From an uncultured Spartobacteria bacterium (lineage in GTDB: Bacteria > Verrucomicrobiota > Verrucomicrobiia > Chthoniobacterales > Terrimicrobiaceae): a DNA stretch of 21,006 bases. This document shows positions 14,345 through 21,006 of the stretch, in pieces; within the stretch, counting starts at the first letter, position 1, and every line of letters begins with the position of its first letter. A model generated the notes under the pieces. It did no database searches. It was not told where the DNA came from and worked only from the letters and a program-made list of their open reading frames with translations. The position numbers and the translations under genes were made by a program. The DNA lies in contig CALCJD010000016.1 of NCBI GenBank assembly GCA_937960895.1, forward strand, positions 1-21,006, read 5' to 3'.

Positions 14345-16507
14345 CTACGGCTTCGCAGAAACCGCGAACTCGGGCAAAACGGAAACAACCCGGAATTCCC
14401 AGGGCTTCAGCCGTTCCTCACGCTCCAGGTCGTCCTGGGACGTCGCCGGAAGTTCGGTGTCCCCGTCGACATTTGTCAGCACCAGTTTCCAACGGCCTCC
14501 CTCCGGCAGATTCACTCCATAGTCGGACGGCCTGACCCTGTAGGAAAAGGAGCGTTCCTCGCCGGAAAGATTCGCGACAGCCAGGCCCAGGGCGCCGTCG
14601 GGGGATTTCCAGACGGCAGACATCACGGCCGGCAGCGTGACCGGGGTCGCCCCGCTGCCATCGCGTTTCACGTTTTTCCATCCCCCGGTGGTCGTGCCGG
14701 GATCGGCCGTCGGCTTCAGTTCGCCGACGAGTTCTCCGAACTGGAAAAACCGCCGCGCGGCATAACGGACCCGGGCGACATCGCGAAGATAGCCGCCACG
14801 TCCGGATGACAAATCAATATGCATCCAGCCGGGCTGCGTCCCCCAGAGCATGTCGCGCCCCACGATCATGGCAAACGGCCCCAACCCCGAGTTCTCCTCG
14901 ACCTGCGCATTGGAACCGAAATAGATCGCGTAACCCGAGTAGACCGCAGTCAGCAGCGGAATCTCCGTGGGATCACGCGGCGTCCAGGTGAGAAAGGCGT
15001 CGACCACATCCATGTAACTCTCGGCCGTGTTCTCCGAGGCGATGAGCACGGGTTCGCCCGCGGCGGTGCGGAGCTTTTTCACCTCGCCCAGCATCTTGCG
15101 GTATCCCTCGACCCAATAGGATCCGCCGCCGAGCGGATGGCCGTGCGAGGGGTCGAAGCACAAATACGGTTCCGCCGCCGCGATCTGGTCGTAATAAATG
15201 GCGTTGACGCCCTCCTCGACGAGCCGCCGGGAGACATCCAGCATGGTTTTTTGCCAATAGGCGGTGGCCGGACACATGGCTCCCAGAGTGGCTCCGGACT
15301 GGTAGTCTTCCACCGGAGATGTTCCGTCGCGCTTCTTCACGAGGAAAGGCCGGGCCGCCTCGGCCGAGGGAACGTTCAGATCCTGCAGACGCCCGTTCAC
15401 ATAGGGCGCAACAAAGGCTCCGCGGCCCACAAGGTTTCTGACCAGCGATTCAAAACCCGGACGCGCCGGAAAATATTCGGGATATTCCGTATCGAAAGCC
15501 GCCCGATGCCAGAAGTAGATCTGCGCGGCCAGCGGAAGTTGGTAAAATTCCTCCGCCTCGCGAAATTGCCCGTCCTTTTCTTCGGCACGGACATTGAGAA
15601 AGTCCTCGTTGAACCAGATGCCGATGTTCTTGGCGCCTTCCGGAATGTCGGAAGGTTTCGTCAGCGGTCCCCGGCGGGCCCACTGCTGCTGCGTGGCCCA
15701 TTTCCGATACATCTTGGCCGCCCTCCACCAATCCGGACCGCAGACACCGATCGCGACGGGTCCCGGGGAGATGAAGTCGTTGCCCGGCTGGGTGGAATTC
15801 TCCACGAAGCTGGTGAAGAAAAAATGCTTTCCGGGCCTCAGGTCGAAATATTTCGGGGTGGTCTTCGGGTCCTCGTAGGCCAGGTAAAGGCCGGTGTTTT
15901 TCTCAAGCAGGGCGAGAAACTGCATCGGCCAGATGTCGCAGGGATAGGATCCCCGTATGTAGGTGATCTCCCTTTCGAGGTTCCCCCAGTTGTGTCGGGG
16001 AACGGCGGCGGACGGCTGACCGGGCTTCGAGATCCCCTCGATGAAAGGAAAAAGCACATTGACCAGGCAGGCCTGACTCTCGTTCCGGACCTCGATGTTC
16101 CAGAACGAGCGGTCGGCTCCTTCCGCCAGGGAAACCGTGACCACCACCTCGAGGGCCCCGGGTTCGTCACCCGCCGCCACGCCGCTCCAGGTGAGCGTGA
16201 CGGTGTCCCCGGAACGCTTGAGGCGACGCTTGCCGTCGCCGCTACTGCGCACCTGGAACTTCGTGCCGTCCGGCTTTTCCATGTCGAGCACCCACAGCGA
16301 GGACGATTCCGGCAGGTTCTCCAGAAACTCGTGCCCGGTGAGCGGATCGACCAGGCTGACGAGCGACAGTGTTCCGCCATCGAACCCCAGGGAGAGCCGG
16401 TCGTTTTTCAGAACAACGTCCGGTTTCGAGGGACGGGCCAGCCCGCAGGAAACCACGGTCAACCCCAGAAAAACGGCCCCTGCCCGAAGAATTTGGGGGA
16501 ATTTCAT
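14345..16507 (-). CDS. DUF6259-type lipoprotein, candidate glycoside hydrolase
   Basis: This protein has 720 residues when started at the ATG at 16507, 2 bp after the stop of the oxidoreductase gene. The frame is open to a GTG at 16555, but this ATG begins a clean lipoprotein signal, MKFPQILRAGAVFLGLTVVSC, with lipobox VVSC and Cys21. A beta-sandwich-like region (about 25-260) precedes a TIM-barrel-like region with GIWFNEDF, YFWHRAAFDTEYPEYFP, GVNAIYYDQIAAAEPY and VLIASENTAESYMD, then a C-terminal beta domain. The layout is that of DUF6259 proteins. By analogy with clan-D type barrels, D440 (YYDQ) and E492 (ASEN) are candidate catalytic residues; this is inference. It sits between oxidoreductase and GH89 in the operon, so it probably trims the same glycan outside the cytoplasm. 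The exact activity is unknown. Confidence 0.8.
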   Translation of the reverse strand: MKFPQILRAGAVFLGLTVVSCGLARPSKPDVVLKNDRLSLGFDGGTLSLVSLVDPLTGHEFLENLPESSSLWVLDMEKPDGTKFQVRSSGDGKRRLKRSGDTVTLTWSGVAAGDEPGALEVVVTVSLAEGADRSFWNIEVRNESQACLVNVLFPFIEGISKPGQPSAAVPRHNWGNLEREITYIRGSYPCDIWPMQFLALLEKNTGLYLAYEDPKTTPKYFDLRPGKHFFFTSFVENSTQPGNDFISPGPVAIGVCGPDWWRAAKMYRKWATQQQWARRGPLTKPSDIPEGAKNIGIWFNEDFLNVRAEEKDGQFREAEEFYQLPLAAQIYFWHRAAFDTEYPEYFPARPGFESLVRNLVGRGAFVAPYVNGRLQDLNVPSAEAARPFLVKKRDGTSPVEDYQSGATLGAMCPATAYWQKTMLDVSRRLVEEGVNAIYYDQIAAAEPYLCFDPSHGHPLGGGSYWVEGYRKMLGEVKKLRTAAGEPVLIASENTAESYMDVVDAFLTWTPRDPTEIPLLTAVYSGYAIYFGSNAQVEENSGLGPFAMIVGRDMLWGTQPGWMHIDLSSGRGGYLRDVARVRYAARRFFQFGELVGELKPTADPGTTTGGWKNVKRDGSGATPVTLPAVMSAVWKSPDGALGLAVANLSGEERSFSYRVRPSDYGVNLPEGGRWKLVLTNVDGDTELPATSQDDLEREERLKPWEFRVVSVLPEFAVSAKP

Positions 16508-16509
16508 AT

Positions 16510-17706
16510 TTAGCAGGCCACCGCGAGTTCGCGTTCCGGGGTTTCCTTTTCGCACTCCTCCACCTGTTCCCAGTAAGACTCCAGGCTGACCACCCTTCCG
16601 GTGTCGAGGGCTTCGTCAATCGCAAAGCAGACAACCGAGGATTCCAGCCCCTCCTTCATGCCGGCCGCCGGGGCACTGCCATTGCGCATGCTGTCCACCA
16701 ACTCGCGGGCCAGATAGGCGTCACCGTCCCCATGCCCCCCGCCCGCATCCGTCGAATGATCCTCCAGCCGGCTATCAAAACCGATCCTCTTCAGATGGAT
16801 CGTGCCGGTGAGGACGTCGGCCCGAATCGCCCCCTCCGAACCGAGAATGTACATGCGGCGTTCCGGAAGGGCGGAATTGCAATTCGTATGAAAGGTGGCG
16901 TGCACGCCATTCCCGTATTCAATAATGACCACCTGATTGTCCACGATATCCTTGTCGGACGTGAAGGGATTCAGGCCGATCAATCCCGGCCACGCGCGAT
17001 AAGCCTCCTTCCCCTCCGGACTGCGCCCCACGTCCTGAATCCGCCCGGCGTTTTCCGACGTGAAAAAATTGAGACCGCCAAATGACGCCACCCGGATCGC
17101 CCGGCTCCCCACCATCCAGTTGGCCAGGTCGATGTCGTGACTGCATTTCTCAAGCAGATGCGTCCCCGCATTCCGCCGCAGACGGCGCCAATCACCCATG
17201 ATGTATCCCCCGTGATTGAACTCCAGCGTCTCGTTGAACTCCATGCTGACAATCCGACCGATCGCCCCGGAGTCGATCAATTCCTTGATCTTCCGATAGT
17301 GCGGCGAATACCGCAGCGTAAATCCGATGTTGAAGGTCAGTCCCGTCCGACGCCAGGCCCGGTACATCTCCAGACACTCGGAGAGGGAAATCGCCAGCGG
17401 CTTTTGACAGAAGACATGCTTGCCCGCCCCGAAGGCGGCCAGGGTCTGCTCACAATGGAAGGAATTCCAGGAGGCAATCATCACCCAGGAGATGTCCGGT
17501 CCGGCAAGCAGTTCGTCGACGGAGCGGCACACCACGGGCGTTTCCGGAAGCTCCTCCAGGGCTTTCCCGACCGACTCGGCGTTGGGATCGAACAACGCCT
17601 TCACCCGCACCCGTCCATCCAACGCGAGAACACGGCGCACGACGGACATGCCCATGGCTCCGCAGCCGATGACTCCAACTCCAATTTCTTCGACAGCCTT
17701 TTTCAT
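16510..17706 (-). CDS. Gfo/Idh/MocA-family oxidoreductase
   Basis: This 398-residue protein has an N-terminal Rossmann fold with GVIGCGAMGMS (G14-x-G16-x-x-G19), the NAD(P)-binding signature. The usual EKP is QKP here (101-103, K102). The C-terminal alpha/beta domain holds EKCSHDIDLANWMVG with H190 and D193 at the usual catalytic position. Family members oxidise or epimerise sugars and inositols using NAD(P); some are NAD-dependent glycosidases. The GH109 signature is not seen. It is the first gene of the glycan operon, has a good promoter candidate upstream, and its stop lies 2 bp from the lipoprotein start. It probably oxidises a sugar released from the operon's substrate, but the sugar cannot be deduced. 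An AGAG at 6 nt is a weak Shine-Dalgarno for the ATG at 17706. Confidence 0.92.
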   Translation of the reverse strand: MKKAVEEIGVGVIGCGAMGMSVVRRVLALDGRVRVKALFDPNAESVGKALEELPETPVVCRSVDELLAGPDISWVMIASWNSFHCEQTLAAFGAGKHVFCQKPLAISLSECLEMYRAWRRTGLTFNIGFTLRYSPHYRKIKELIDSGAIGRIVSMEFNETLEFNHGGYIMGDWRRLRRNAGTHLLEKCSHDIDLANWMVGSRAIRVASFGGLNFFTSENAGRIQDVGRSPEGKEAYRAWPGLIGLNPFTSDKDIVDNQVVIIEYGNGVHATFHTNCNSALPERRMYILGSEGAIRADVLTGTIHLKRIGFDSRLEDHSTDAGGGHGDGDAYLARELVDSMRNGSAPAAGMKEGLESSVVCFAIDEALDTGRVVSLESYWEQVEECEKETPERELAVAC

Positions 17707-18003
17707 GAAAACTCTTTTTATGAATTCTTTAAATATATGAATTAATCAAATGGTCCATCAAAATCTGCAGCCGCCACCCCCCGGCAGCCGCATTTCTCCA
17801 TGAAATACATCATTCTCTGCCACATGAATCCCGGTTTCCGTCCCCGGGGAAAAATGCTGATGACGGAGAAAAATTCTGGAATCATTCAAAAACTGAAATA
17901 ATATCCCCGCAAAGCCGTCCGTCCGCACCCGCCATTTCCTTCGGTCCGGCCCCGTCATTTTTCCCACCCTGCGGGCCGGTCGCACCCTCAGCCGAAATTC
18001 CGC
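17707..18003. promoter_or_regulatory. Divergent regulatory region between the glycan operon and the MFS gene
   Basis: These 297 bases hold no convincing gene. The side near the oxidoreductase (17707-17765) is very AT-rich and contains a direct repeat TATGAATT at 17719-17726 and 17736-17743. Further right, TCCGTC (17837-17842) and GACGGA (17862-17867) form an inverted repeat around CCCCGGGG. TAATAT at 17899-17904 is a weak -10 candidate towards the MFS gene. The MFS start lacks an obvious Shine-Dalgarno. Confidence 0.5.
17732..17761 (-). promoter_or_regulatory. Sigma-70-like promoter of the glycan operon with overlapping palindrome
   Basis: On the minus strand, TTGATG (17761-17756) is a -35 box (4 of 6), followed after 18 bp by TATATT (17737-17732), a -10 box (5 of 6). 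Transcription would begin about 20 bases before the ATG at 17706. The palindrome ATGG-T-CCAT (17750-17758) overlaps the -35 box and is a candidate operator. Confidence 0.6.
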
Positions 18004-19413
18004 ATGAACGCCAGTCTCCAAAGCCGCCCGACTTCCCCCGCCGGAGAGGACCGTTACCGTATCGGCACCCTTACCTACACGTTTCCGGGGATGTTGATGC
18101 TGATGTTCTGGCTGCTGCTGGGCGACTTCTGTTTCAGCCTGATGGAGAGCGTGACCCCCTCAATCCTTCCCCTCATGTTGTCCCGGCTGGACGCGCCCAA
18201 CTGGCTCATCGCGCTGTTTCTCACCACCATCCCGGGTCTTTTCAATGCGACGGTCTGTCCGGTGGTCAGCTATCTGAGCGATCGCCACCGCGGACCGCGG
18301 GGCCGCCGCATTCCCTTCATCCTGAATACACTGCCGTTTCTGTGTTTTTTTCTCATCCTGATCGGCCTCGCCCCAAAGATCGCAGAGTGGCTGGTGCGGG
18401 CCACCGCGCTGCAGGACACCCGGGTCGTCACACTCACCCTGTTGGGATTGTTTGTCATCGGCTTTCAGTTTTTCAACATGTTCGTGGCGTCGGTGTATTA
18501 TTATCTCTTCAACGACGTGGTGCCCCACGCCTATCTGGCGCGGTTTCTGGCCATCTTCCGCTGCGTGGGCACGCTGGCCGGCAGCTTTTATTTCTTCTTC
18601 ATCTTTCCCAAAGCGGAGACCCACACCCTGGAAATCTTTGTGGGAGCGGCGCTGATTTACGGCGTGGTTTTTGTCCTGATGTGCCGCCAGGTGAAGGAGG
18701 GTTCCTATCCGCCGCCGTCTCCCCTCCAGGGCGGCGGCGGAATCGTGGCCGGTGTTCGGACGTTTTTCGTCGAAAGCTTCACCCGACGCTTCTACTGGTA
18801 TTTTTACCTGTTCACCTCGTTCTGGGCGGTGGCGGTCAATGCCTCCGTCTTCAACATCTTTTTCTGTCAGTCGATCGGCCTCAATCTGGAGCAGATCGGA
18901 CAATACGCGAGTGCCGCCCTGATCATCGGAGGCGTACTCCTGCTGCCCGCCGGCATCCTCAGCGACCGCCTGTCCCCCATTCGCACCCTGTTTTTTGCGG
19001 CGATGACCCAAACCGTCCTGTCGACCCTCCCGCTCATTTTCCTGTTCTTCGAGATTCCGGCCGACCGGGTGTTTTTGACCTACATTGCCGTGGTGGGCAT
19101 GGCCATCCCCATCGCCGCCCTGTTCACAGCCTCGGAACTTCCCGCCTGCATGCAATTGCTGCCGCAGCAAAAGTTCGGACAATTTTCGGCGGCCACCGCC
19201 CTGGTGCGTTCCCTCGTCGTCATTGTGGCCGGACTGCTCTGCGGCGCCTGGCTCGACTTTCTCAAAGCCCGACAGGCCGAACCCTCCCTCGCCTACCGCC
19301 ATCTTCCCTTCTGGGTGGTCACCTTTCAGTCCCTGGCAACATGCTTCCTTTGGATGCTGTATCGGGAATGGAAAAAGCGCGGCGGCGTGCGGGGATTTGT
19401 GCCGCCGGAGTAG
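18004..19413 (+). CDS. Major facilitator superfamily sugar transporter
   Basis: This 469-residue protein has about 12 transmembrane helices. After a hydrophilic N-terminus of about 30 residues, the first helices surround VTPSILPLMLSRLDAPNW. The loop YLSDRHRGPRGRRIPFIL is the cytoplasmic helix 2-3 signature of the sugar:cation symporter-like MFS branch. A Pro/Gly-rich loop (about 238-250) separates the two six-helix halves, and GILSDRLSPIRTL is the matching second-half motif. It is divergent to the glycan operon, whose GH89 lacks a signal peptide, so import of an oligosaccharide containing alpha-GlcNAc is the likely role. The substrate is inference. No terminator with a T tract is evident just after its stop. 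Confidence 0.9.
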   Translation: MNASLQSRPTSPAGEDRYRIGTLTYTFPGMLMLMFWLLLGDFCFSLMESVTPSILPLMLSRLDAPNWLIALFLTTIPGLFNATVCPVVSYLSDRHRGPRGRRIPFILNTLPFLCFFLILIGLAPKIAEWLVRATALQDTRVVTLTLLGLFVIGFQFFNMFVASVYYYLFNDVVPHAYLARFLAIFRCVGTLAGSFYFFFIFPKAETHTLEIFVGAALIYGVVFVLMCRQVKEGSYPPPSPLQGGGGIVAGVRTFFVESFTRRFYWYFYLFTSFWAVAVNASVFNIFFCQSIGLNLEQIGQYASAALIIGGVLLLPAGILSDRLSPIRTLFFAAMTQTVLSTLPLIFLFFEIPADRVFLTYIAVVGMAIPIAALFTASELPACMQLLPQQKFGQFSAATALVRSLVVIVAGLLCGAWLDFLKARQAEPSLAYRHLPFWVVTFQSLATCFLWMLYREWKKRGGVRGFVPPE

Positions 19414-19461
19414 GATTCCCCGTTCGCCAACCGGACGGGAACGGCCGGCCGAAGCAACCTG

Positions 19462-19497
19462 AAAAAAAGCGGGGCGCGGACGGAACCGGCGCGCTCC
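19462..19497 (-). terminator. Hairpin terminator after the PEP-CTERM pair
   Basis: On the minus strand GGAGCGCG (19497-19490) pairs with CGCGCCCC (19478-19471) with one mismatch and an 11-base loop. It is followed by GC and seven T residues (19468-19462). It lies about 75 bp after the stop of the second paralogue. Confidence 0.7.
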
Positions 19498-19572
19498 GTC
19501 TTCCGACGGTCGCCCCTGCGAGCCACACCAAAGCGGAACTCCACCCGCGGACCTCGGGCGGTTCGGGACGTT

Positions 19573-20250
19573 TTATTCGGCGACCTTGTCGGCCTTATCG
19601 AGGGTAAAGTTGTCGAACTGCGCGCGATGATACTCATCCGCGTCGAAGACATCCCCTCCGATCCAAAACTTGGTGCCGGGCGGAACTTCTTTCGTGGTGA
19701 CCACCAGGGTCACCCGCACTTTGTCCGCCGGGTTTCCATCACGATCCACCAGCAGCAATTCCCCTTCATGCTGCACGAGCGGAACGCGACTGTCATAATC
19801 GGCCCCCGTATACAAACCCGCACGAAAGACCACGGAATTTCCCCGGGTCACCCCGGCCCTGCGCACCACGTCAAAACTCAAGACATAAGTGGTGTGGCTT
19901 TGCAGATCCTCGCCGAGATCAAACTCCCTGGTGTGAAAATTGTGACCGCCCGTTCCGTGAAGATACAGGACATTGGAACCGGTCCGTCCGGGATATTGTT
20001 CATCGAAACGGATGATGCCCCCGATGCCGGGCTCGTTGCTGCTCCAACCCTCCACGGGACCCAATCCCCCCACTCCGCCATCGAAGGTGACATTCGTCAC
20101 GTCGGCGAGTTCGGGGTGTTCAAATCCGGGGTTGACGATGGGAACGGACTCAGCGCGGCCCTGACCGGAAACGGCCAGGGCACACGCCCCCAGGCAAAGA
20201 GAAAATCGCAATTTCAAGGGAAGTATCCGGTCAAACCAACTGTCCTTCAC
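19573..20250 (-). CDS. Secreted paralogue of the PEP-CTERM protein, no sorting signal
   Basis: The protein has 225 residues from a GTG at 20250, which overlaps the end of the upstream gene by 20 bp. A TTG at 20217 would give a more typical signal peptide, MKLRFSLCLGACALAVSGQG, and is a real alternative. Cleavage is expected after GRA. The mature part mirrors its neighbour: IVNPGFEHPE, SNEPGIGGIIRFDEQYPGRTG, NVLYLHGTGGHNFHTREFDLG, ADYDSRVPL, GTKFWIGGDVF and FDNFTLDKA. It stops right after that domain, with no PEP motif, no C-terminal helix and no Arg-rich tail, so it should be soluble. The fold is probably a beta-sandwich of carbohydrate-binding type, as in other PEP-CTERM proteins beginning IVNxGFE; that is inference. 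Function unknown. Confidence 0.82.
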   Translation of the reverse strand: MKDSWFDRILPLKLRFSLCLGACALAVSGQGRAESVPIVNPGFEHPELADVTNVTFDGGVGGLGPVEGWSSNEPGIGGIIRFDEQYPGRTGSNVLYLHGTGGHNFHTREFDLGEDLQSHTTYVLSFDVVRRAGVTRGNSVVFRAGLYTGADYDSRVPLVQHEGELLLVDRDGNPADKVRVTLVVTTKEVPPGTKFWIGGDVFDADEYHRAQFDNFTLDKADKVAE

Positions 20251-21004
20251 GACGCAGTCTGCGATGACGACGCAGTCCCGTCAACAAACCAAGCCCCAGC
20301 AGGGCGGCGACGGAAGGCTCGGGCACGACGGTCAGCTGGAAGTTGTCGAACGTCGGCCGGTGATAGTCCGAATCGTTCCCATACAGATCTCCTCCAATCC
20401 AGAATTTGGTCCCCGGCGCCACCTCCTCCGTCGTAAAGGTAAGGGTCATGGTCACCTTGGGCAAAAGGGTTCCATTCTCCAGCATCCAAAGATCGCCCGC
20501 CCATTCCGCCAGTGCCACCCGGCTTTCGTAATCGTCCCCGGTATACACGCCCAGACGGAAGGTGATGTATCCGTCCGTGATCGGAGACTTTTCCTCGTCA
20601 TTCCAAACCCACCACCAGGACAACGCGTCAAACGTGAGCGTGTAGGTCGAATAACTCTGCAACTCCACGCCGAGGTCGAAGTTTGCGGTGTAGAAGTTCT
20701 GATTCCCCGAACCGTGCAAATACATGACATTGTTCCCCGTCCGGCCCGGATAACGAATATCATAGCGGATGGCCCCTCCGATGGACGGCTCGTTGCTGTA
20801 CCATCCCGGAACCCCCTCACTACTATAGCCGTGCACCCCGTCAAAGGTGGTGTTCCACACATCGGGCATGGCTGGATCCTCAAAACTGTAATTGATAATC
20901 GTGATGGGCGACGCCTGGGCACCGGTCAGGGCCAGAACGCCGCATCCGAGGGCGCCCAAAATCCACTTCCGAATCCCAGGCACGTTTGTTTGGAGGAGTT
21001 TCAT
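20231..21004 (-). CDS. PEP-CTERM sorting-domain protein
   Basis: This 257-residue protein starts with an ATG 2 bases from the window edge, so its promoter is not visible. A signal peptide ends at AQA (about residue 31). The mature domain has IINYSFEDP, YSNEPSIGGAIRYDIRYPGRTG, NVMYLHGSGNQNFYTANFDLG, DDYESRVAL, PGTKFWIGGDLYG and FDNFQLTV. The C-terminus (227-257) is a full PEP-CTERM signal: VPEPS, hydrophobic helix VAALLGLGLLTGL, then RRHRRLRRE. In species with exosortase this tail directs cleavage and attachment at the cell surface or export into the exopolysaccharide matrix. Compared with its downstream paralogue it has an extra Trp-rich insert (LSWWWVWNDEEKSP). The ligand is unknown; carbohydrate binding is a guess from the fold type. 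Confidence 0.92.
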   Translation of the reverse strand: MKLLQTNVPGIRKWILGALGCGVLALTGAQASPITIINYSFEDPAMPDVWNTTFDGVHGYSSEGVPGWYSNEPSIGGAIRYDIRYPGRTGNNVMYLHGSGNQNFYTANFDLGVELQSYSTYTLTFDALSWWWVWNDEEKSPITDGYITFRLGVYTGDDYESRVALAEWAGDLWMLENGTLLPKVTMTLTFTTEEVAPGTKFWIGGDLYGNDSDYHRPTFDNFQLTVVPEPSVAALLGLGLLTGLRRHRRLRREGQLV

Positions 21005-21006
21005 AT

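Noticed and set aside
12279..14522. Plus-strand open frame of 747 codons opposite GH89
   Set aside because: It is a shadow of GH89 with no domain or credible start context.
14819..16513. Plus-strand open frame of 564 codons opposite the DUF6259-type gene
   Set aside because: It is antisense to a coupled operon gene with a lipoprotein signal and lacks any recognisable motif.
16508..16555. GTG start at 16555 for the DUF6259-type lipoprotein
   Set aside because: It would overlap the oxidoreductase end and place a charged stretch before an otherwise perfect lipoprotein signal that begins with the ATG at 16507.
17758..18021. Minus-strand open frame of 87 codons in the divergent gap
   Set aside because: It overlaps the MFS start, has no Shine-Dalgarno or domain, and fits chance in GC-rich DNA.
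18160..19302. Minus-strand open frame of 380 codons opposite the MFS gene
   Set aside because: It is the hydrophilic mirror image of a 12-helix transporter and contains no domain.
19420..19444. CCGTTC/GAACGG inverted repeat just after the MFS stop, considered as terminator
   Set aside because: The stem is only 6 bp with a 13-base loop and no T tract follows.

Overview
The window is GC-rich bacterial DNA with short AT-rich intergenic islands. Several features together suggest a Verrucomicrobiota bacterium, possibly Opitutae-like: a PEP-CTERM sorting signal, an H-X9-DG prepilin-type protein, a short sigma-like/anti-sigma pair, a DUF6259-type protein and a solitary PF06182-type ABC permease. 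This placement is inference from gene content, with no rRNA or marker search behind it. I saw no tRNA, rRNA, CRISPR array, insertion sequence or phage gene.

Region 1 (1-3889). The left edge holds the 5' part of a minus-strand gene that runs out of the window. It encodes a secreted AA10 lytic polysaccharide monooxygenase (LPMO) with a CBM2 module and Pro-Thr linkers. Divergent to it lie a LytS/YehU-type sensor kinase, an overlapping LytTR response regulator and an ABC-2 family permease. The 124-bp divergent gap carries a 10-bp direct repeat with a 21-bp period, the geometry of LytTR operators. I therefore propose that the two-component system controls the LPMO, itself, or both.

Region 2 (3973-7331, all minus). 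A short ECF-sigma-like gene overlaps a membrane anti-sigma-like gene. Beyond them is a nitrosative-stress module: an Rrf2 regulator with three Cys, a group III truncated haemoglobin and an NnrS-like membrane protein.

Region 3 (7332-10513, plus). One gene fuses a low-molecular-weight phosphatase (arginine-phosphatase-like) to a complete serine hydroxymethyltransferase, and is followed by a hairpin terminator. A solitary prepilin-type gene follows.

Region 4 (10555-19413). A tightly packed minus-strand glycan operon reads, in transcription order: Gfo/Idh/MocA oxidoreductase, DUF6259-type lipoprotein hydrolase candidate, GH89 alpha-N-acetylglucosaminidase without signal peptide, and a ROK-type kinase fused to a MurQ-like etherase domain. 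A divergent MFS transporter faces it across a 297-bp regulatory gap. The inferred job is to process an alpha-GlcNAc-containing glycan outside the cytoplasm, import the oligosaccharide by MFS, release GlcNAc inside with GH89, and phosphorylate or process amino sugars with the kinase-MurQ fusion.

Region 5 (19462-21004, minus). Two tandem, overlapping paralogues encode secreted proteins. The first has a PEP-CTERM anchor signal and the second lacks it; a hairpin terminator follows.

The items most worth a second look are the LPMO with its LytTR-like operator, the phosphatase-GlyA fusion, the kinase-MurQ fusion with a shifted catalytic Glu, and the anchored/unanchored PEP-CTERM pair.
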